Notes under the pieces: model-generated
Seen by the model: the letters and a program-made list of their open reading frames with translations, nothing else
Told to the model about the DNA's origin: nothing
Database searches by the model: none
In this document: piece by piece, positions 38,053 through 46,829 of the stretch
Position numbering within the stretch: position 1 is the stretch's first letter
Layout: every line of letters starts with the position of its first letter
Position numbers and translations under genes: made by a program
Assembly (NCBI RefSeq): GCF_013177455.1
Contig: NZ_CP053660.1
Location: 992,001-1,056,000 of the forward strand
DNA length: 64,000 nt
Reading direction: 5' to 3'
Source: Nocardioides marmotae
Lineage (GTDB): Bacteria > Actinomycetota > Actinomycetes > Propionibacteriales > Nocardioidaceae

Positions 38053-39129
38053 GTGGCTCTCACCATCGGCATCGTCGGTCTCCCCAACGCGGGCAAGTCC
38101 ACCCTCTTCAACGCCCTGACCAAGAACGACGTGCTCGCGGCGAACTACCCGTTCGCCACCATCGAGCCGAACGTCGGGGTCGTGGGCGTGCCGGACGAGC
38201 GGCTGCCGGTCCTGGCCGAGATCTTCGGCAGCGCCAAGATCCTCCCGGCCACGGTGGAGTTCGTCGACATCGCCGGCATCGTCCGCGGCGCGTCGGAGGG
38301 CGAGGGCCTGGGCAACAAGTTCCTCTCCCACATCCGCGAGTCCGCCGCGATCTGCCAGGTCACCCGGGTCTTCCGCGACGAGGACGTCACCCACGTCGAC
38401 GGCGAGGTCAACCCCGCCAACGACATCTCCACCATCCAGACCGAGCTGATCCTCGCCGACCTGCAGACGGTCGAGAAGGCGATCCCGCGGCTGGAGAAGG
38501 AGGCGCGCGGCAACAAGGCGCTCGTCGCGAACCTGGAGGCCGCCAAGGAGGCGCTCGGCCACCTCGAGGCCGGTACGCCGGTCATCGCGACGTCGGTGGA
38601 CCGCGAGCTGATCCGCGAGCTGTCGCTGCTGACCGCCAAGCCCTTCATCTACGTCTTCAACTGCGACGCCGACGAGCTGGCCGACGAGGCCCTCAAGGAC
38701 CGGATGCGCGAGATCGTCGCGCCGTCCGAGGCGATCTTCCTGGACGCGAAGTTCGAGTCCGAGCTGGTGGAGCTCGGCGACGACGACGAGGCCCGCGCGA
38801 TGCTCGCCGAGATGGGCGTGGAGGAGCCCGGCCTCGACGTGCTCGCCCGGGTCGGCTTCGACACCCTCGGCCTGCAGACCTACCTGACCGCCGGCCCCAA
38901 GGAGACCCGGGCCTGGACGATCAAGAAGGGCGCCACCGCCCCCGAGGCCGCCGGCGTCATCCACACCGACTTCCAGCGCGGCTTCATCAAGGCCGAGATC
39001 GTCTCCTTCACCGACCTCGTCGAGGCCGGCTCCATGCAGAAGGCCAAGGAGGCCGGCAAGGTCCGCATGGAGGGCAAGGACTACGTCATGGCCGACGGCG
39101 ACGTCGTGGAGTTCAGGTTCAATGTCTAG
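38053..39129 (+). CDS. ychF: Ribosome-associated ATPase/GTPase YchF (OLA1 family)
   Basis: 358 residues. P-loop GLPNAGKSTLFNAL, NYPFATIEPNVG, FVDIAGIVRGASEGEGLGNK (20 residues), FNCDADEL in place of the usual NKxD, consistent with ATP preference, and a C-terminal TGS domain ending VVEFRFNV. TACACT (38039-38044) precedes GTG 38053 by 8 bases. The last codons (AGG, AAT, TAG) are unusual for this GC-rich gene, and the 24-base end is repeated synonymously at 39667-39690. Confidence 0.97.
   Translation: MALTIGIVGLPNAGKSTLFNALTKNDVLAANYPFATIEPNVGVVGVPDERLPVLAEIFGSAKILPATVEFVDIAGIVRGASEGEGLGNKFLSHIRESAAICQVTRVFRDEDVTHVDGEVNPANDISTIQTELILADLQTVEKAIPRLEKEARGNKALVANLEAAKEALGHLEAGTPVIATSVDRELIRELSLLTAKPFIYVFNCDADELADEALKDRMREIVAPSEAIFLDAKFESELVELGDDDEARAMLAEMGVEEPGLDVLARVGFDTLGLQTYLTAGPKETRAWTIKKGATAPEAAGVIHTDFQRGFIKAEIVSFTDLVEAGSMQKAKEAGKVRMEGKDYVMADGDVVEFRFNV
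39106..39129 (+). repeat. ychF 3'-end repeat, left copy (possible attL)
   Basis: These 24 bases encode VEFRFNV plus stop. They share GTGGAGTTC and 19 of 24 positions with 39667-39690, and all seven amino acids. The codons here are the atypical set. Confidence 0.75.
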
Positions 39130-39186
39130 TTGCGGTCCAACCGGAGGGCTCTTCGCGGGCTGAGTGCTGATGCGTAGCCTCCTCGC

Positions 39187-39690
39187 ATGACCGAGCTACG
39201 AGACTGGCGTCAGGAGCGCATCCAATCCGCGATCGATGGGCGGAATCCGACAGTGCTCGCGGAGTTGTCTGCCGCTTACGCGGTCATCGGCGATGTCCAG
39301 TTCCTTCCCGGCTACGCACTCGCCCTGACCAAGACTCCGGGTGTCGACCGGCTGTCCGATCTGCCGCGTGCTGAGCGTTTGCGCTACCTCGCCGATGTCG
39401 ACCTCCTCGCCGACGCGGTCGAGACCGTGTGTCGTCGGTTGGACCCGGCCTTTCGGCGGCTCAACGTCGAGATCCTCGGGAACACCGACGCCTTTCTGCA
39501 TTGCCACATCTGGCCTCGTTACGAGTGGGAGTCGCCCGACATCGTCGGTCGGCCAGTCTGGCTGTACGACGCCAGCAACTGGCGCGACCCCGCGACCGCG
39601 TTGGGTCCCGCTCACGACGAGTTGAGGGCGGCGTTGGCCGCAGAGGTTGTTTCGCGACGCGACTCGGTGGAGTTCCGCTTCAACGTCTGA
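39187..39690 (+). CDS. HIT-like protein carrying a YchF C-terminal tail
   Basis: 167 residues. The centre (VEILGNTDAFLHCHIWPRY and a PDIVGRPVWLYDAS stretch) resembles diadenosine-polyphosphate hydrolases of the HIT fold, with HCH in place of the usual three-His run, so activity is uncertain. TAGCCT (39175-39180) ends 6 bases before the ATG. The last residues, SVEFRFNV, are not expected in HIT proteins and equal the YchF end, as if this gene ran into an old ychF 3' end. GC and codon bias are visibly lower than in ychF. Confidence 0.75.
   Translation: MTELRDWRQERIQSAIDGRNPTVLAELSAAYAVIGDVQFLPGYALALTKTPGVDRLSDLPRAERLRYLADVDLLADAVETVCRRLDPAFRRLNVEILGNTDAFLHCHIWPRYEWESPDIVGRPVWLYDASNWRDPATALGPAHDELRAALAAEVVSRRDSVEFRFNV
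39667..39690 (+). repeat. ychF 3'-end repeat, right copy (possible attR)
   Basis: Encodes VEFRFNV plus TGA with the GC-rich codons CGC and AAC expected of the host. This looks like the original ychF end, displaced by about 560 bases. Confidence 0.75.
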
Positions 39691-39852
39691 CCGGTCACTG
39701 GCCTCGGAGAGGCGCACCCGGCCGGCGTCCGACCAGCTGGTGACCACGCCGCGGCCCTGTCGTGGCCGAGCCGCTGGGGACGTACGCCGCGACAGACGTC
39801 GAAGCATGGGTGCCGGGCAACGGATCTGGCATGTGGATGGCTGCCGGCCCGG

Positions 39853-42618
39853 TCAGGGCAGCGGCAGCACTTTGAGCTGTCCGCGGGAGGTGACGCCCAG
39901 CTTGCGGAAGATGCTGCGGAGGTGGGCCTCGATCGTGCGGGGGCTGAGAAAGAGGTGCGCAGCGACCTCCCGGGAGGTCGCGCCGGTGGCCACCAGCCGA
40001 GCGATCTGCAGCTCCTGGGCGGTGAGGGCGTCGGTCGGCTGGGCGGTCGGCTGAGCGGTCCGCTTGCGGGGATGCTCGCCCGTGGCCCGCAGCTCCCGGG
40101 CGGCGCGCTCGGCGAACGCCTCCATACCCATGTCCGACAGCTGCTGGTGGGCGGTGCGCAGCTGTTCCCGGGCGTCCTGGCGACGACCCTCGCGGCGCAA
40201 CCACTCGCCGTAGACGAGGTGGGTACGGCCGAGGAAGGCGGGATACCGGCAGTTGGTGAGCCTCGCGATCGCCTCGCGGTAGTGCTCCTCGGCGGCGGGC
40301 CCGGTCGTGGTCAGCGCACGTGAGCGCGCGGCCAGGCCCAGCGCGAAGTCCGTCCCACTGGCGCGGGCCCGGGAGCTGAGCAGCTCGAGCGCGGCCTCCG
40401 CACGCTCCGGATCACCGGCGCGGACTGCCGCCTCGACCAGCTCCGGGAGGGCCAGGCTGCTGTACGCCACGTCGTCGTGCTCGCACGGCGGTCTCGCCGC
40501 GGCGAGCGCGTCGTCGTAGTTGCCCAAGCCGTTGTGCAGCGCCGCCAGCGTTGCCTGAGCCAGGGCGACCGGTGCGCCCTCGCCCCGCTCCGTCGCCTCC
40601 TCGACCATGGCTGCGTACAGCTCCAAGGCTTCGGCCTGGCGACCACGCCAGGCAGCCAGCATGAACCGGGCATTCGGCAGCGGCGGGGCGCCGATCACCT
40701 GGGTGATCGTGGCTTCCTCGGCGGCCAGCTCGGTGGCTGAGGCCAGCTCACCGGCGAGCACGAGGATCGAGGCGACGGCGTTGAGCGCGGCGGGGAGCGT
40801 GGACAGGGAGCCGGCCTCGCGGGCGAGCCGGACGGCCCGGTTGGCCAACGCGGACAGTGCCTGGTCATCCCACAGCATCGCCGCGACGTGGCAGGCCAGC
40901 CACAGCCAGGGGCGGTCGTTGTCGTCGTCAACGGCGGATTCATGGTCAAGAAGGGTCTCCAAGGCCCGCTGCAGGGTGGGAACGCTCGCCTCGTACCCGT
41001 CCGTGAACCTCGTGGTCAGCCCGTCCAGCAGCAGATCGACCGGCCGCGGCGGCACCGGTGCTCGGGGAGCGTCGCGGGCAGCTCGGGCCACGCCGAGCAC
41101 CCCGGAACCGCAGGCGAGGTCACCGGCGTGGACCGCGGCATCCATCGCGTGGAGGTAGGTGTCGCGGGCCAGCGACGAGTCCAGCGGAGCCAAGGTCTTG
41201 GCGGCGTCGAGCAGCATCCCCGGTATGTCGCTGCCTCGGGTCAGGTGGAACGCGATCTGAGCGCGTAGCAACCTGAGCCGCCCGAGCTGCAGAGGCGCGA
41301 GTGGCCCGGCCGCGGCGACGGTCAGCAGCTCCAGGGCGGACGTGAACGCACCGGCGTCGTGCTTGGCGTGCGCGGCCTCGAGTGCCCGAGTCGCGCGGGT
41401 GGCCGGATCGGGGGTCAGGTCGCTCGCAAGCTGCAGGAACGCGGCGGCAGCGGCGAGCCCACCGCGGGCACGGGCACGACCAGCAGAGCGCTCCAGCTCC
41501 GCGGCGACCTGCTCGTCGGTGCCCACGACCGCCTTCGCGCGGTGCCAGGCGCGTCGGTCGGGGTCGGACACGGGGTCGCTGGCGGCGGCCAGCGCGTCGT
41601 GCACGCGGCGCCGATCGGGGGGCTTGGCAGCGCGGTAGACCGCCGAACGCGCCAGTGGATGCGCAAACCGCACTCGCGTGTCGATCTCCAGCAACCCCGC
41701 TGCCCCGGCCGGTGCGGCCGCATCAGCTCGGATACCCAGGTGCGTGGCTGCACGCCACAGCAGTGCCACGTCCCCGGTCGGCTCCGCCGAGGCGAGCAAC
41801 AGCAGCAGCTGCACCTCGGCCGGGAGGCTGCGCGCACGGCGCTGGAAGCTGTCCTCGACGCGGCGTGGGACAGCCACGACGTCCGGCGGCTCGAACCCGC
41901 CGGCGAACCCGTCGGCCAGTGGCGTGCTGCGGGGGAGCTCCAGCAGGGCCAGCGGGTTGCCGCGCGCTTCGGCGATGAACCGGTCGCACACCGCGGCGTC
42001 CAGCGTCGTGTGGGTCACCGACGCCAGCAGCCTTCGGGCGTCGCTCTCGCGAAGCGCCCCCAGGCGCAGCTCAGGCAATCCCGAGAACGGGTGAAGGCCG
42101 TCCGCTGGGGGGTCGCGCACCACGAGCACCAACGCCAGCCGCTCCGCTGCGACCCGCCGCGCCACGAAGGCCAGGACCTGGGCAGACGCCTCGTCCAGCC
42201 ACTGCGCATCGTCGACGAGGCACAGCAGCGGAGTCTCCTCAGCAACCTCGGCCAGCAGGTTGAGGACCGCCAGTCCGACAAGGAACTGGTCCGGTGCGGC
42301 ACCGGCTTGCTGTCCGAACGCCACGCCGAGAGCGGCCCGCTGGGGATCGGGCAACGTGCCGGCGCGGTCCAGCATCGGCGCGCACAGCTGGTGCAGCCCT
42401 GCGAAGGCGAACTGGGTCTCGGACTCCACGCCCACCGCGCTCTCGACCCTGAACCCCACGTCGGACGCCGTGGCGCGGGCATGCTCGACCAGCGCCGTCT
42501 TGCCGATGCCCGCTTCCCCGCGCACGACGAGAACTCCGCTTCGTCCTGACTGCGACCGGGCGAGCAGCTGTTTGACTGCTTCCCACTCCTCGTGCCGGCC
42601 CAGCAGCGTCGTCAGCTT
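39853..42618 (-). CDS. LAL-type LuxR regulator, copy 1
   Basis: 921 residues from GTG 42618, chosen for AGGAGG five bases upstream. An N-terminal AAA/STAND ATPase (Walker A GEAGIGKTALVEHA, Walker B LLCLVDDAQWLDEAS), a long helical repeat region of TPR type, and a C-terminal LuxR helix-turn-helix (TAQELQIARLVATGATSREV, LSPRTIEAHLRSIFRKLGV). Such large ATP-dependent activators often control antibiotic, maltose or cholesterol genes. It is a close paralogue of copy 2 at 43607; the two flank a reductase gene. Target genes are unknown, but the plus-strand array from 46830 is the nearest candidate. Confidence 0.92.
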   Translation of the reverse strand, partial: KLTTLLGRHEEWEAVKQLLARSQSGRSGVLVVRGEAGIGKTALVEHARATASDVGFRVESAVGVESETQFAFAGLHQLCAPMLDRAGTLPDPQRAALGVAFGQQAGAAPDQFLVGLAVLNLLAEVAEETPLLCLVDDAQWLDEASAQVLAFVARRVAAERLALVLVVRDPPADGLHPFSGLPELRLGALRESDARRLLASVTHTTLDAAVCDRFIAEARGNPLALLELPRSTPLADGFAGGFEPPDVVAVPRRVEDSFQRRARSLPAEVQLLLLLASAEPTGDVALLWRAATHLGIRADAAAPAGAAGLLEIDTRVRFAHPLARSAVYRAAKPPDRRRVHDALAAASDPVSDPDRRAWHRAKAVVGTDEQVAAELERSAGRARARGGLAAAAAFLQLASDLTPDPATRATRALEAAHAKHDAGAFTSALELLTVAAAGPLAPLQLGRLRLLRAQIAFHLTRGSDIPGMLLDAAKTLAPLDSSLARDTYLHAMDAAVHAGDLACGSGVLGVARAARDAPRAPVPPRPVDLLLDGLTTRFTDGYEASVPTLQRALETLLDHESAVDDDNDRPWLWLACHVAAMLWDDQALSALANRAVRLAREAGSLSTLPAALNAVASILVLAGELASATELAAEEATITQVIGAPPLPNARFMLAAWRGRQAEALELYAAMVEEATERGEGAPVALAQATLAALHNGLGNYDDALAAARPPCEHDDVAYSSLALPELVEAAVRAGDPERAEAALELLSSRARASGTDFALGLAARSRALTTTGPAAEEHYREAIARLTNCRYPAFLGRTHLVYGEWLRREGRRQDAREQLRTAHQQLSDMGMEAFAERAARELRATGEHPRKRTAQPTAQPTDALTAQELQIARLVATGATSREVAAHLFLSPRTIEAHLRSIFRKLGVTSRGQLKVLPLP

Positions 42619-42780
42619 CACGCCCGCCTCCTGCACTCAGGGAACGAGGGTGGGCAGGACCAGTGCTGCGCACCGAGCCCGACTGAGCGAGTGGTGGGCT
42701 GTCGACGGACCGGCAAGGACCCTGGTCGAGAAGCTCGATCGACGGATCGGCCCGTCTCCCACATGCGACGAACACGTCGG

Positions 42781-43431
42781 TCAGCGGATGTTCGCATGAA
42801 CTGCCGCCTCGATCGGTGTCGAGCCTTGCGTGAGCTCGAGGATCTGCCGTCGGATCAGGGGCTCATGGAGCAACGCTGCCAGAGTGGCCGCGACGTCCTC
42901 CCGCGAGATCTCGTCATGAGGCTGCGCGGGACCGAGGGCGATCGTCCCGGTCCCCGCCCGATCGACGAGCATCGCCGGTCGGAGGATGAGCCAGTCGAGG
43001 TAGCTCTCGCTCACGGTGACATCCACCAGCTTCTTCACCGCGAAGTAGAACTCCTTGTCCTCGTCGAGATCATCTCCGCGTCCCGCTTCAGGAAGCACCG
43101 ACAGCAACGCGAATCGGGGCACGTCTGCGAGGCGGGTCGCCTCGAGCGCCTTGACGACACCCTCACCGTCGATCTCGGAGGTGTCCTTCTTGGCGCCGCC
43201 GTTCGATCCGGCGGCGAAGACCGTGACGTGGACTCCACTGAGCATGGGTGCAAGGGCCTCAGCCGACATGTCGGCGAGCTCGCCGACCTGCGCGACCGTA
43301 CCTCGGGCTGCCAGCCTGTCCCGCTGATCTGCGCGGCGCACGAGCCCGAGGACCTCGTCGCCGCGGTCGGTCAGGTTCCGTGCCAGCAGCCCCCCGACGG
43401 CGCCGCTGACCCCGATGATGAACACCCTCAA
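42781..43431 (-). CDS. NAD(P)-binding atypical SDR-like reductase
   Basis: 216 residues from TTG 43431, chosen for GGAGC five bases upstream and because the Rossmann strand starts there (RVFIIGVSGAVGGLLARNL). Acidic/basic second-strand end GLVRRADQRD, then VTVFAAGSNG, FALLSVLPEAG, and a YFAVKKLVDVTV stretch with the Lys of the SDR pair. The length and order match NAD(P)H-binding proteins of the YwnB/NmrA-like group. It lies between the two LAL genes on their strand and may share their mRNA. Confidence 0.85.
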   Translation of the reverse strand: MRVFIIGVSGAVGGLLARNLTDRGDEVLGLVRRADQRDRLAARGTVAQVGELADMSAEALAPMLSGVHVTVFAAGSNGGAKKDTSEIDGEGVVKALEATRLADVPRFALLSVLPEAGRGDDLDEDKEFYFAVKKLVDVTVSESYLDWLILRPAMLVDRAGTGTIALGPAQPHDEISREDVAATLAALLHEPLIRRQILELTQGSTPIEAAVHANIR

Positions 43432-43606
43432 CGTCTGCTCCGTTCCCCATCTCGATCGGCTGTGCCCCAGGCCCTCGCGCTGCTCCTGATCGTCGCGAAG
43501 TCCCAGACTCACGCGGCAGCCCGCTCGTTCGCATCAGGGAGAAATGCCTAGTCTCATCAGCCCACGCTCACCAGGAGCTTCGGACCGTGGCCGGGTGTCC
43601 GCGGGT

Positions 43607-46354
43607 TCAGGGGAGCTGGAGCTCTCGGAGCTGTCGTCGCGAGGTGATGCCCAGCTTGCGGAAGATGTTGCGCAGGTGGGCCTCGATCGTGCGGGGGCTC
43701 AGGAACAGCTGACCGCCGACCTCCCGGGAGGTCGCGCCGGTGGCAACCAGCCGTGCGATGTTCAGCTCGTGGGCGGTGAGGGCGTCGGTCGGCTGGACGG
43801 TCCGTTTGCGGGGATGCTCGCCGGTGGCGCGCAGCTCGCGGGAGGCGCGCTCCGCGAAGGCCTCCACACCCATGTCGGACAGCATCCGGTGGGCGGTACG
43901 GAGTTGCTCCCGTGCGTCCTGGCGGCGACCTTCGCGGCGCAGCCACTCCCCGTAGACGAGGTGGGCGCGGGCGAGGTGGGCAGCCATCCGAGAGCTGCCC
44001 AGCCGCTCGATCGCCTCGCGGTAGTGCTCCTCGGCGGCAGGACCGGTCGTGGTCAGCGCCCGCGAGCGCGCCGCCAACCCCAGCGCGAACTGCGTCCCAC
44101 TGGCGCGCGCCCGGGAGTCGAGCTGCGCCAACGCCGCCTCCGCGCGCTCCGGCTCACCGGCACGGACTGCCGCTTCGATGAACTCGGGCAACGCGCTGCT
44201 GCTGTGCGGGAACTCGTCGTTCTCCCACGGTTGGGTCGCAGTGGCGAGCGCTTGGTCGTAGTTGCCCAAGCCGTTGTGCAGGTAGGCCAGCGAGACCTGG
44301 CTCGAGCCGACCGTGGTGCCCTCACCCCGCTTCGTCGCCTCCGCCAGAACAGCCTCGTTGAGGTCGGCGGCTTCGGTCTGTCGGCCGCGCCAGGCAGCCA
44401 GGATGAACCTGGCATTGGGCAGCGGCGGGGCCCCGGTCGCCCGGGAGATGGCATCCTCCTCCGAGAGGAGCTCACCGGCACGGGAGAGCTCGCCGGCCAG
44501 CACCAGATAGACCGCCATGGCATTGAGTGCAGCGGGAAGCGTGGACAGTGCGCCTGTCTCGCGGGCGAGCGGGACGGCGCTGCTGGCCAGGGCGCGGAAC
44601 GACTCGTCGTCCCACAGCATCACCGAGACATGGCAGGCCAGCCAGAGCCACCGACCGTGGTCGGGGCGACGCCCCGAATCGTCATGCCGGAGAGCCTCGA
44701 GAGCTTTCTGCAGCGTGGGAACGCTCGCCTCATAGCCTTGCGTGAACCTCAGGGTCAGTCCGTCCAGCAGCAGATCCACCGGCCGGAGGGGCGTGGGCGG
44801 CGGAGGGGCGTCTCGGGCAGCCTCGGCCACCTCCCGCAACCCGCGGCCCCGTGCGGCGAGCCGACCAGCGTGGAAGGACGCCTCGAACGCCTGCACGTAG
44901 GCTTCTCTCGCGCGCGCGGCGTCCAGCGGCGCCAGCGCCTTGGCCGCCTGGAGAAGCATCGTCGGCTCGTCGCTCCCGCGCCTGGTGTGGAACGCGATCT
45001 GTGCGCGCAGCAAGTCGAGGCGGGCGCGTGGCAGGGCGTCCAGTGGCCCGGTGTCGGCGACGCCCAGCAGCTCCAGAGCCACGTCGGATGCACCGGCGTC
45101 GTGCTTGGCGTGCGCGGCCTCCAGTGCCCGCCTCGCCCGGGCGGCTGGCTCGGGGGTCAGCACGACGGCTTGCTGCAGGAACGCGGCTGCAGCGGCCAGC
45201 CCGCCCCGGGCAAGCGCCCGGTCGGCTGAGTGCTCCAGCTCCGCGGCGGCGTCCTCGTCGGTGCCCTGCACCGCCTGCGCCCGGTGCCAGGCACGCCGAT
45301 CAGGGTCGAGCAGGGGGTCGGTGGCGGCGGCCAGCGCTGCGTGCGCGCGGCGACGGTCCGGCGGTGTGGCGGCCCGGTAGATCGCCGAGCGCACCAGCGG
45401 GTGACGAAACCGCACCAGGGTGCCGATCTGGAACAAACCAGCGGCTTCCGCCGGCGCGGCCGCGCCCGGTTCGATCCCCAGCCGCGCCGCAGCGCGCCAC
45501 AGCAGCTCCACCTCGCCGGTCGGGTCGGTGGCCGCGAGCAACAACAGCAGGCGCGTCTCGGCAGGCAGGCCGGCCGATCGGCGTTGGAAGCTGTCCGCGA
45601 CACGATGTGGCACACCGCGCACGTCGGGGAGCTCGAACCCGCCGGCCAGCTGTGCGGCCTGCGCGCTGCGGGGCAGCTCCAGCAGCGCCAAGGGGTTGCC
45701 GCACGCCTCGGTGACGATCCGCTCGCGCACGGAGTCGTCCAGCGGTGTGTGAAAAGCTGACGCCAGCAGCTCCCGGGCATCGGTCCCGCCAAGCCGGGCC
45801 AGGTGCAGTGCTGGCAGCCCGGCGAAGTGCTCGATGTCGGCCTCGTCGGAGTCGCGAACCGCGGCCATCAACCCCACCCGTTCGGCCTCCACCCGCCGCG
45901 CCACGAACACCAGCACCTGAGCGGACGCCTCGTCCAGCCACTGCGCATCGTCGATGAGGCACAGCAGCGGAGCCTCCTCGGCAACTTCGGCCAGCAGGTT
46001 GAGGGTGGCCAACCCCACCAGGAACCGGTTCGGTGCGACACCGTCGCGCAGCCCGAACGCCACACCAAGGGCGGCCTGCTGCGGGTCGGGCAGCGCGTCG
46101 GCGCGGCCCAGCAGCGGCGCGCACAGCTGGTGCAGGCCCGCGAACGCGAACTGCGTCTCAGGCTCCACGCCGACCGCGCTCTCGACCCGAAAGCCCGAGC
46201 GGGCCGCGGCTCTGCGGGCGTACTCGAGCAGCGCAGTCTTCCCGATGCCGGCTTCTCCGCGCACCACGAGAGCCCCGCTGCGCCCGCGCTGTGCCTGCGC
46301 CAGCAGCTGCTCGACCGCTTCGGTCTCCGTGCGCCGGCCGACGAGGTGGGTCAC
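43607..46354 (-). CDS. LAL-type LuxR regulator, copy 2
   Basis: 915 residues from GTG 46354, preceded by GGAGGGGAGCGAAG. Same design as copy 1: Walker A GEAGIGKTALLEYA, Walker B LLCLIDDAQWLDEAS, TPR-like middle and LuxR end (TAHELNIARLVATGATSREV, LSPRTIEAHLRNIFRKLGI). By eye most positions agree with copy 1 over the whole length, so the pair arose by duplication, with enough change to give separate ligands or targets. It lies head to head with the plus-strand array beginning with the kinase fragment. Confidence 0.92.
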   Translation of the reverse strand: MTHLVGRRTETEAVEQLLAQAQRGRSGALVVRGEAGIGKTALLEYARRAAARSGFRVESAVGVEPETQFAFAGLHQLCAPLLGRADALPDPQQAALGVAFGLRDGVAPNRFLVGLATLNLLAEVAEEAPLLCLIDDAQWLDEASAQVLVFVARRVEAERVGLMAAVRDSDEADIEHFAGLPALHLARLGGTDARELLASAFHTPLDDSVRERIVTEACGNPLALLELPRSAQAAQLAGGFELPDVRGVPHRVADSFQRRSAGLPAETRLLLLLAATDPTGEVELLWRAAARLGIEPGAAAPAEAAGLFQIGTLVRFRHPLVRSAIYRAATPPDRRRAHAALAAATDPLLDPDRRAWHRAQAVQGTDEDAAAELEHSADRALARGGLAAAAAFLQQAVVLTPEPAARARRALEAAHAKHDAGASDVALELLGVADTGPLDALPRARLDLLRAQIAFHTRRGSDEPTMLLQAAKALAPLDAARAREAYVQAFEASFHAGRLAARGRGLREVAEAARDAPPPPTPLRPVDLLLDGLTLRFTQGYEASVPTLQKALEALRHDDSGRRPDHGRWLWLACHVSVMLWDDESFRALASSAVPLARETGALSTLPAALNAMAVYLVLAGELSRAGELLSEEDAISRATGAPPLPNARFILAAWRGRQTEAADLNEAVLAEATKRGEGTTVGSSQVSLAYLHNGLGNYDQALATATQPWENDEFPHSSSALPEFIEAAVRAGEPERAEAALAQLDSRARASGTQFALGLAARSRALTTTGPAAEEHYREAIERLGSSRMAAHLARAHLVYGEWLRREGRRQDAREQLRTAHRMLSDMGVEAFAERASRELRATGEHPRKRTVQPTDALTAHELNIARLVATGATSREVGGQLFLSPRTIEAHLRNIFRKLGITSRRQLRELQLP

Positions 46355-46409
46355 CTTCGCTCCCCTCCGAGGTGGCACCGGACCGGGTCATCCTCGCCTA
46401 TGCGAAGCG

Positions 46410-46547
46410 GTCACGTCCAAGGGTGTGGTCAAGCTCGTCGATGTCGGGATGTCGCGGGCCACCGGCGATCCGGCCGCGACGATGACCCACGCCCGGGCCT
46501 TCCTGGGGACTCCTGCGTACCTCTCGCCCGAGCAGGGTGCGCGGTGA
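46410..46547 (+). pseudogene. Ser/Thr protein kinase fragment (activation-loop region)
   Basis: The frame 46410-46547 reads GVVKLVDVGMSRATGD, then AFLGTPAYLSPEQGAR and stop. It aligns with the intact kinase at 48480 (GAVKLVDFGISRARGD, then VLGTPAYISPEQARG). The Mg-binding DFG is DVG, and both the N-lobe and the C-lobe are absent. It is a broken copy of a kinase gene just upstream of the exporter operon. Confidence 0.8.
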
Positions 46548-46829
46548 AACCGCGGATGCCCGTAGCGATCGGTTTCAGTGCGCACCAGAGTTCAGGTGCC
46601 GGACTAGGTGGGCGTCACCTACGCGAACCACCGAGTCGTCACTTCCCCTGGCGGTCGGGACGGACGACTGGCAATGACGTCAGGGGTTGTTGCCGACGCG
46701 AACGCGCGGCCACCCGGGCGAACCTGATGGGGCAGCACCGAACGGGCGCTGCCAGGTCCGCCGGACCCAGCCACCCGGGAACGGACCCACCCGCGACCGC
46801 AACGGTTCGTGGAGACGAAAGGAACCGCC
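46548..46829. other. Gene-free region upstream of the accessory operon
   Basis: No convincing coding frame. It must hold the promoter of the operon starting at 46830, but I see no clear -35/-10 pair. Just before the ATG, ACGAAAGGAACCGCC resembles the leader of the next gene (ACGAAAGGGAACCACCGCC at about 47745). Confidence 0.6.

Noticed and set aside
43544..45229. Plus-strand gene opposite LAL copy 2
   Set aside because: It mirrors LAL codons; a similar mirror frame exists opposite copy 1, as expected from shared coding sequence.
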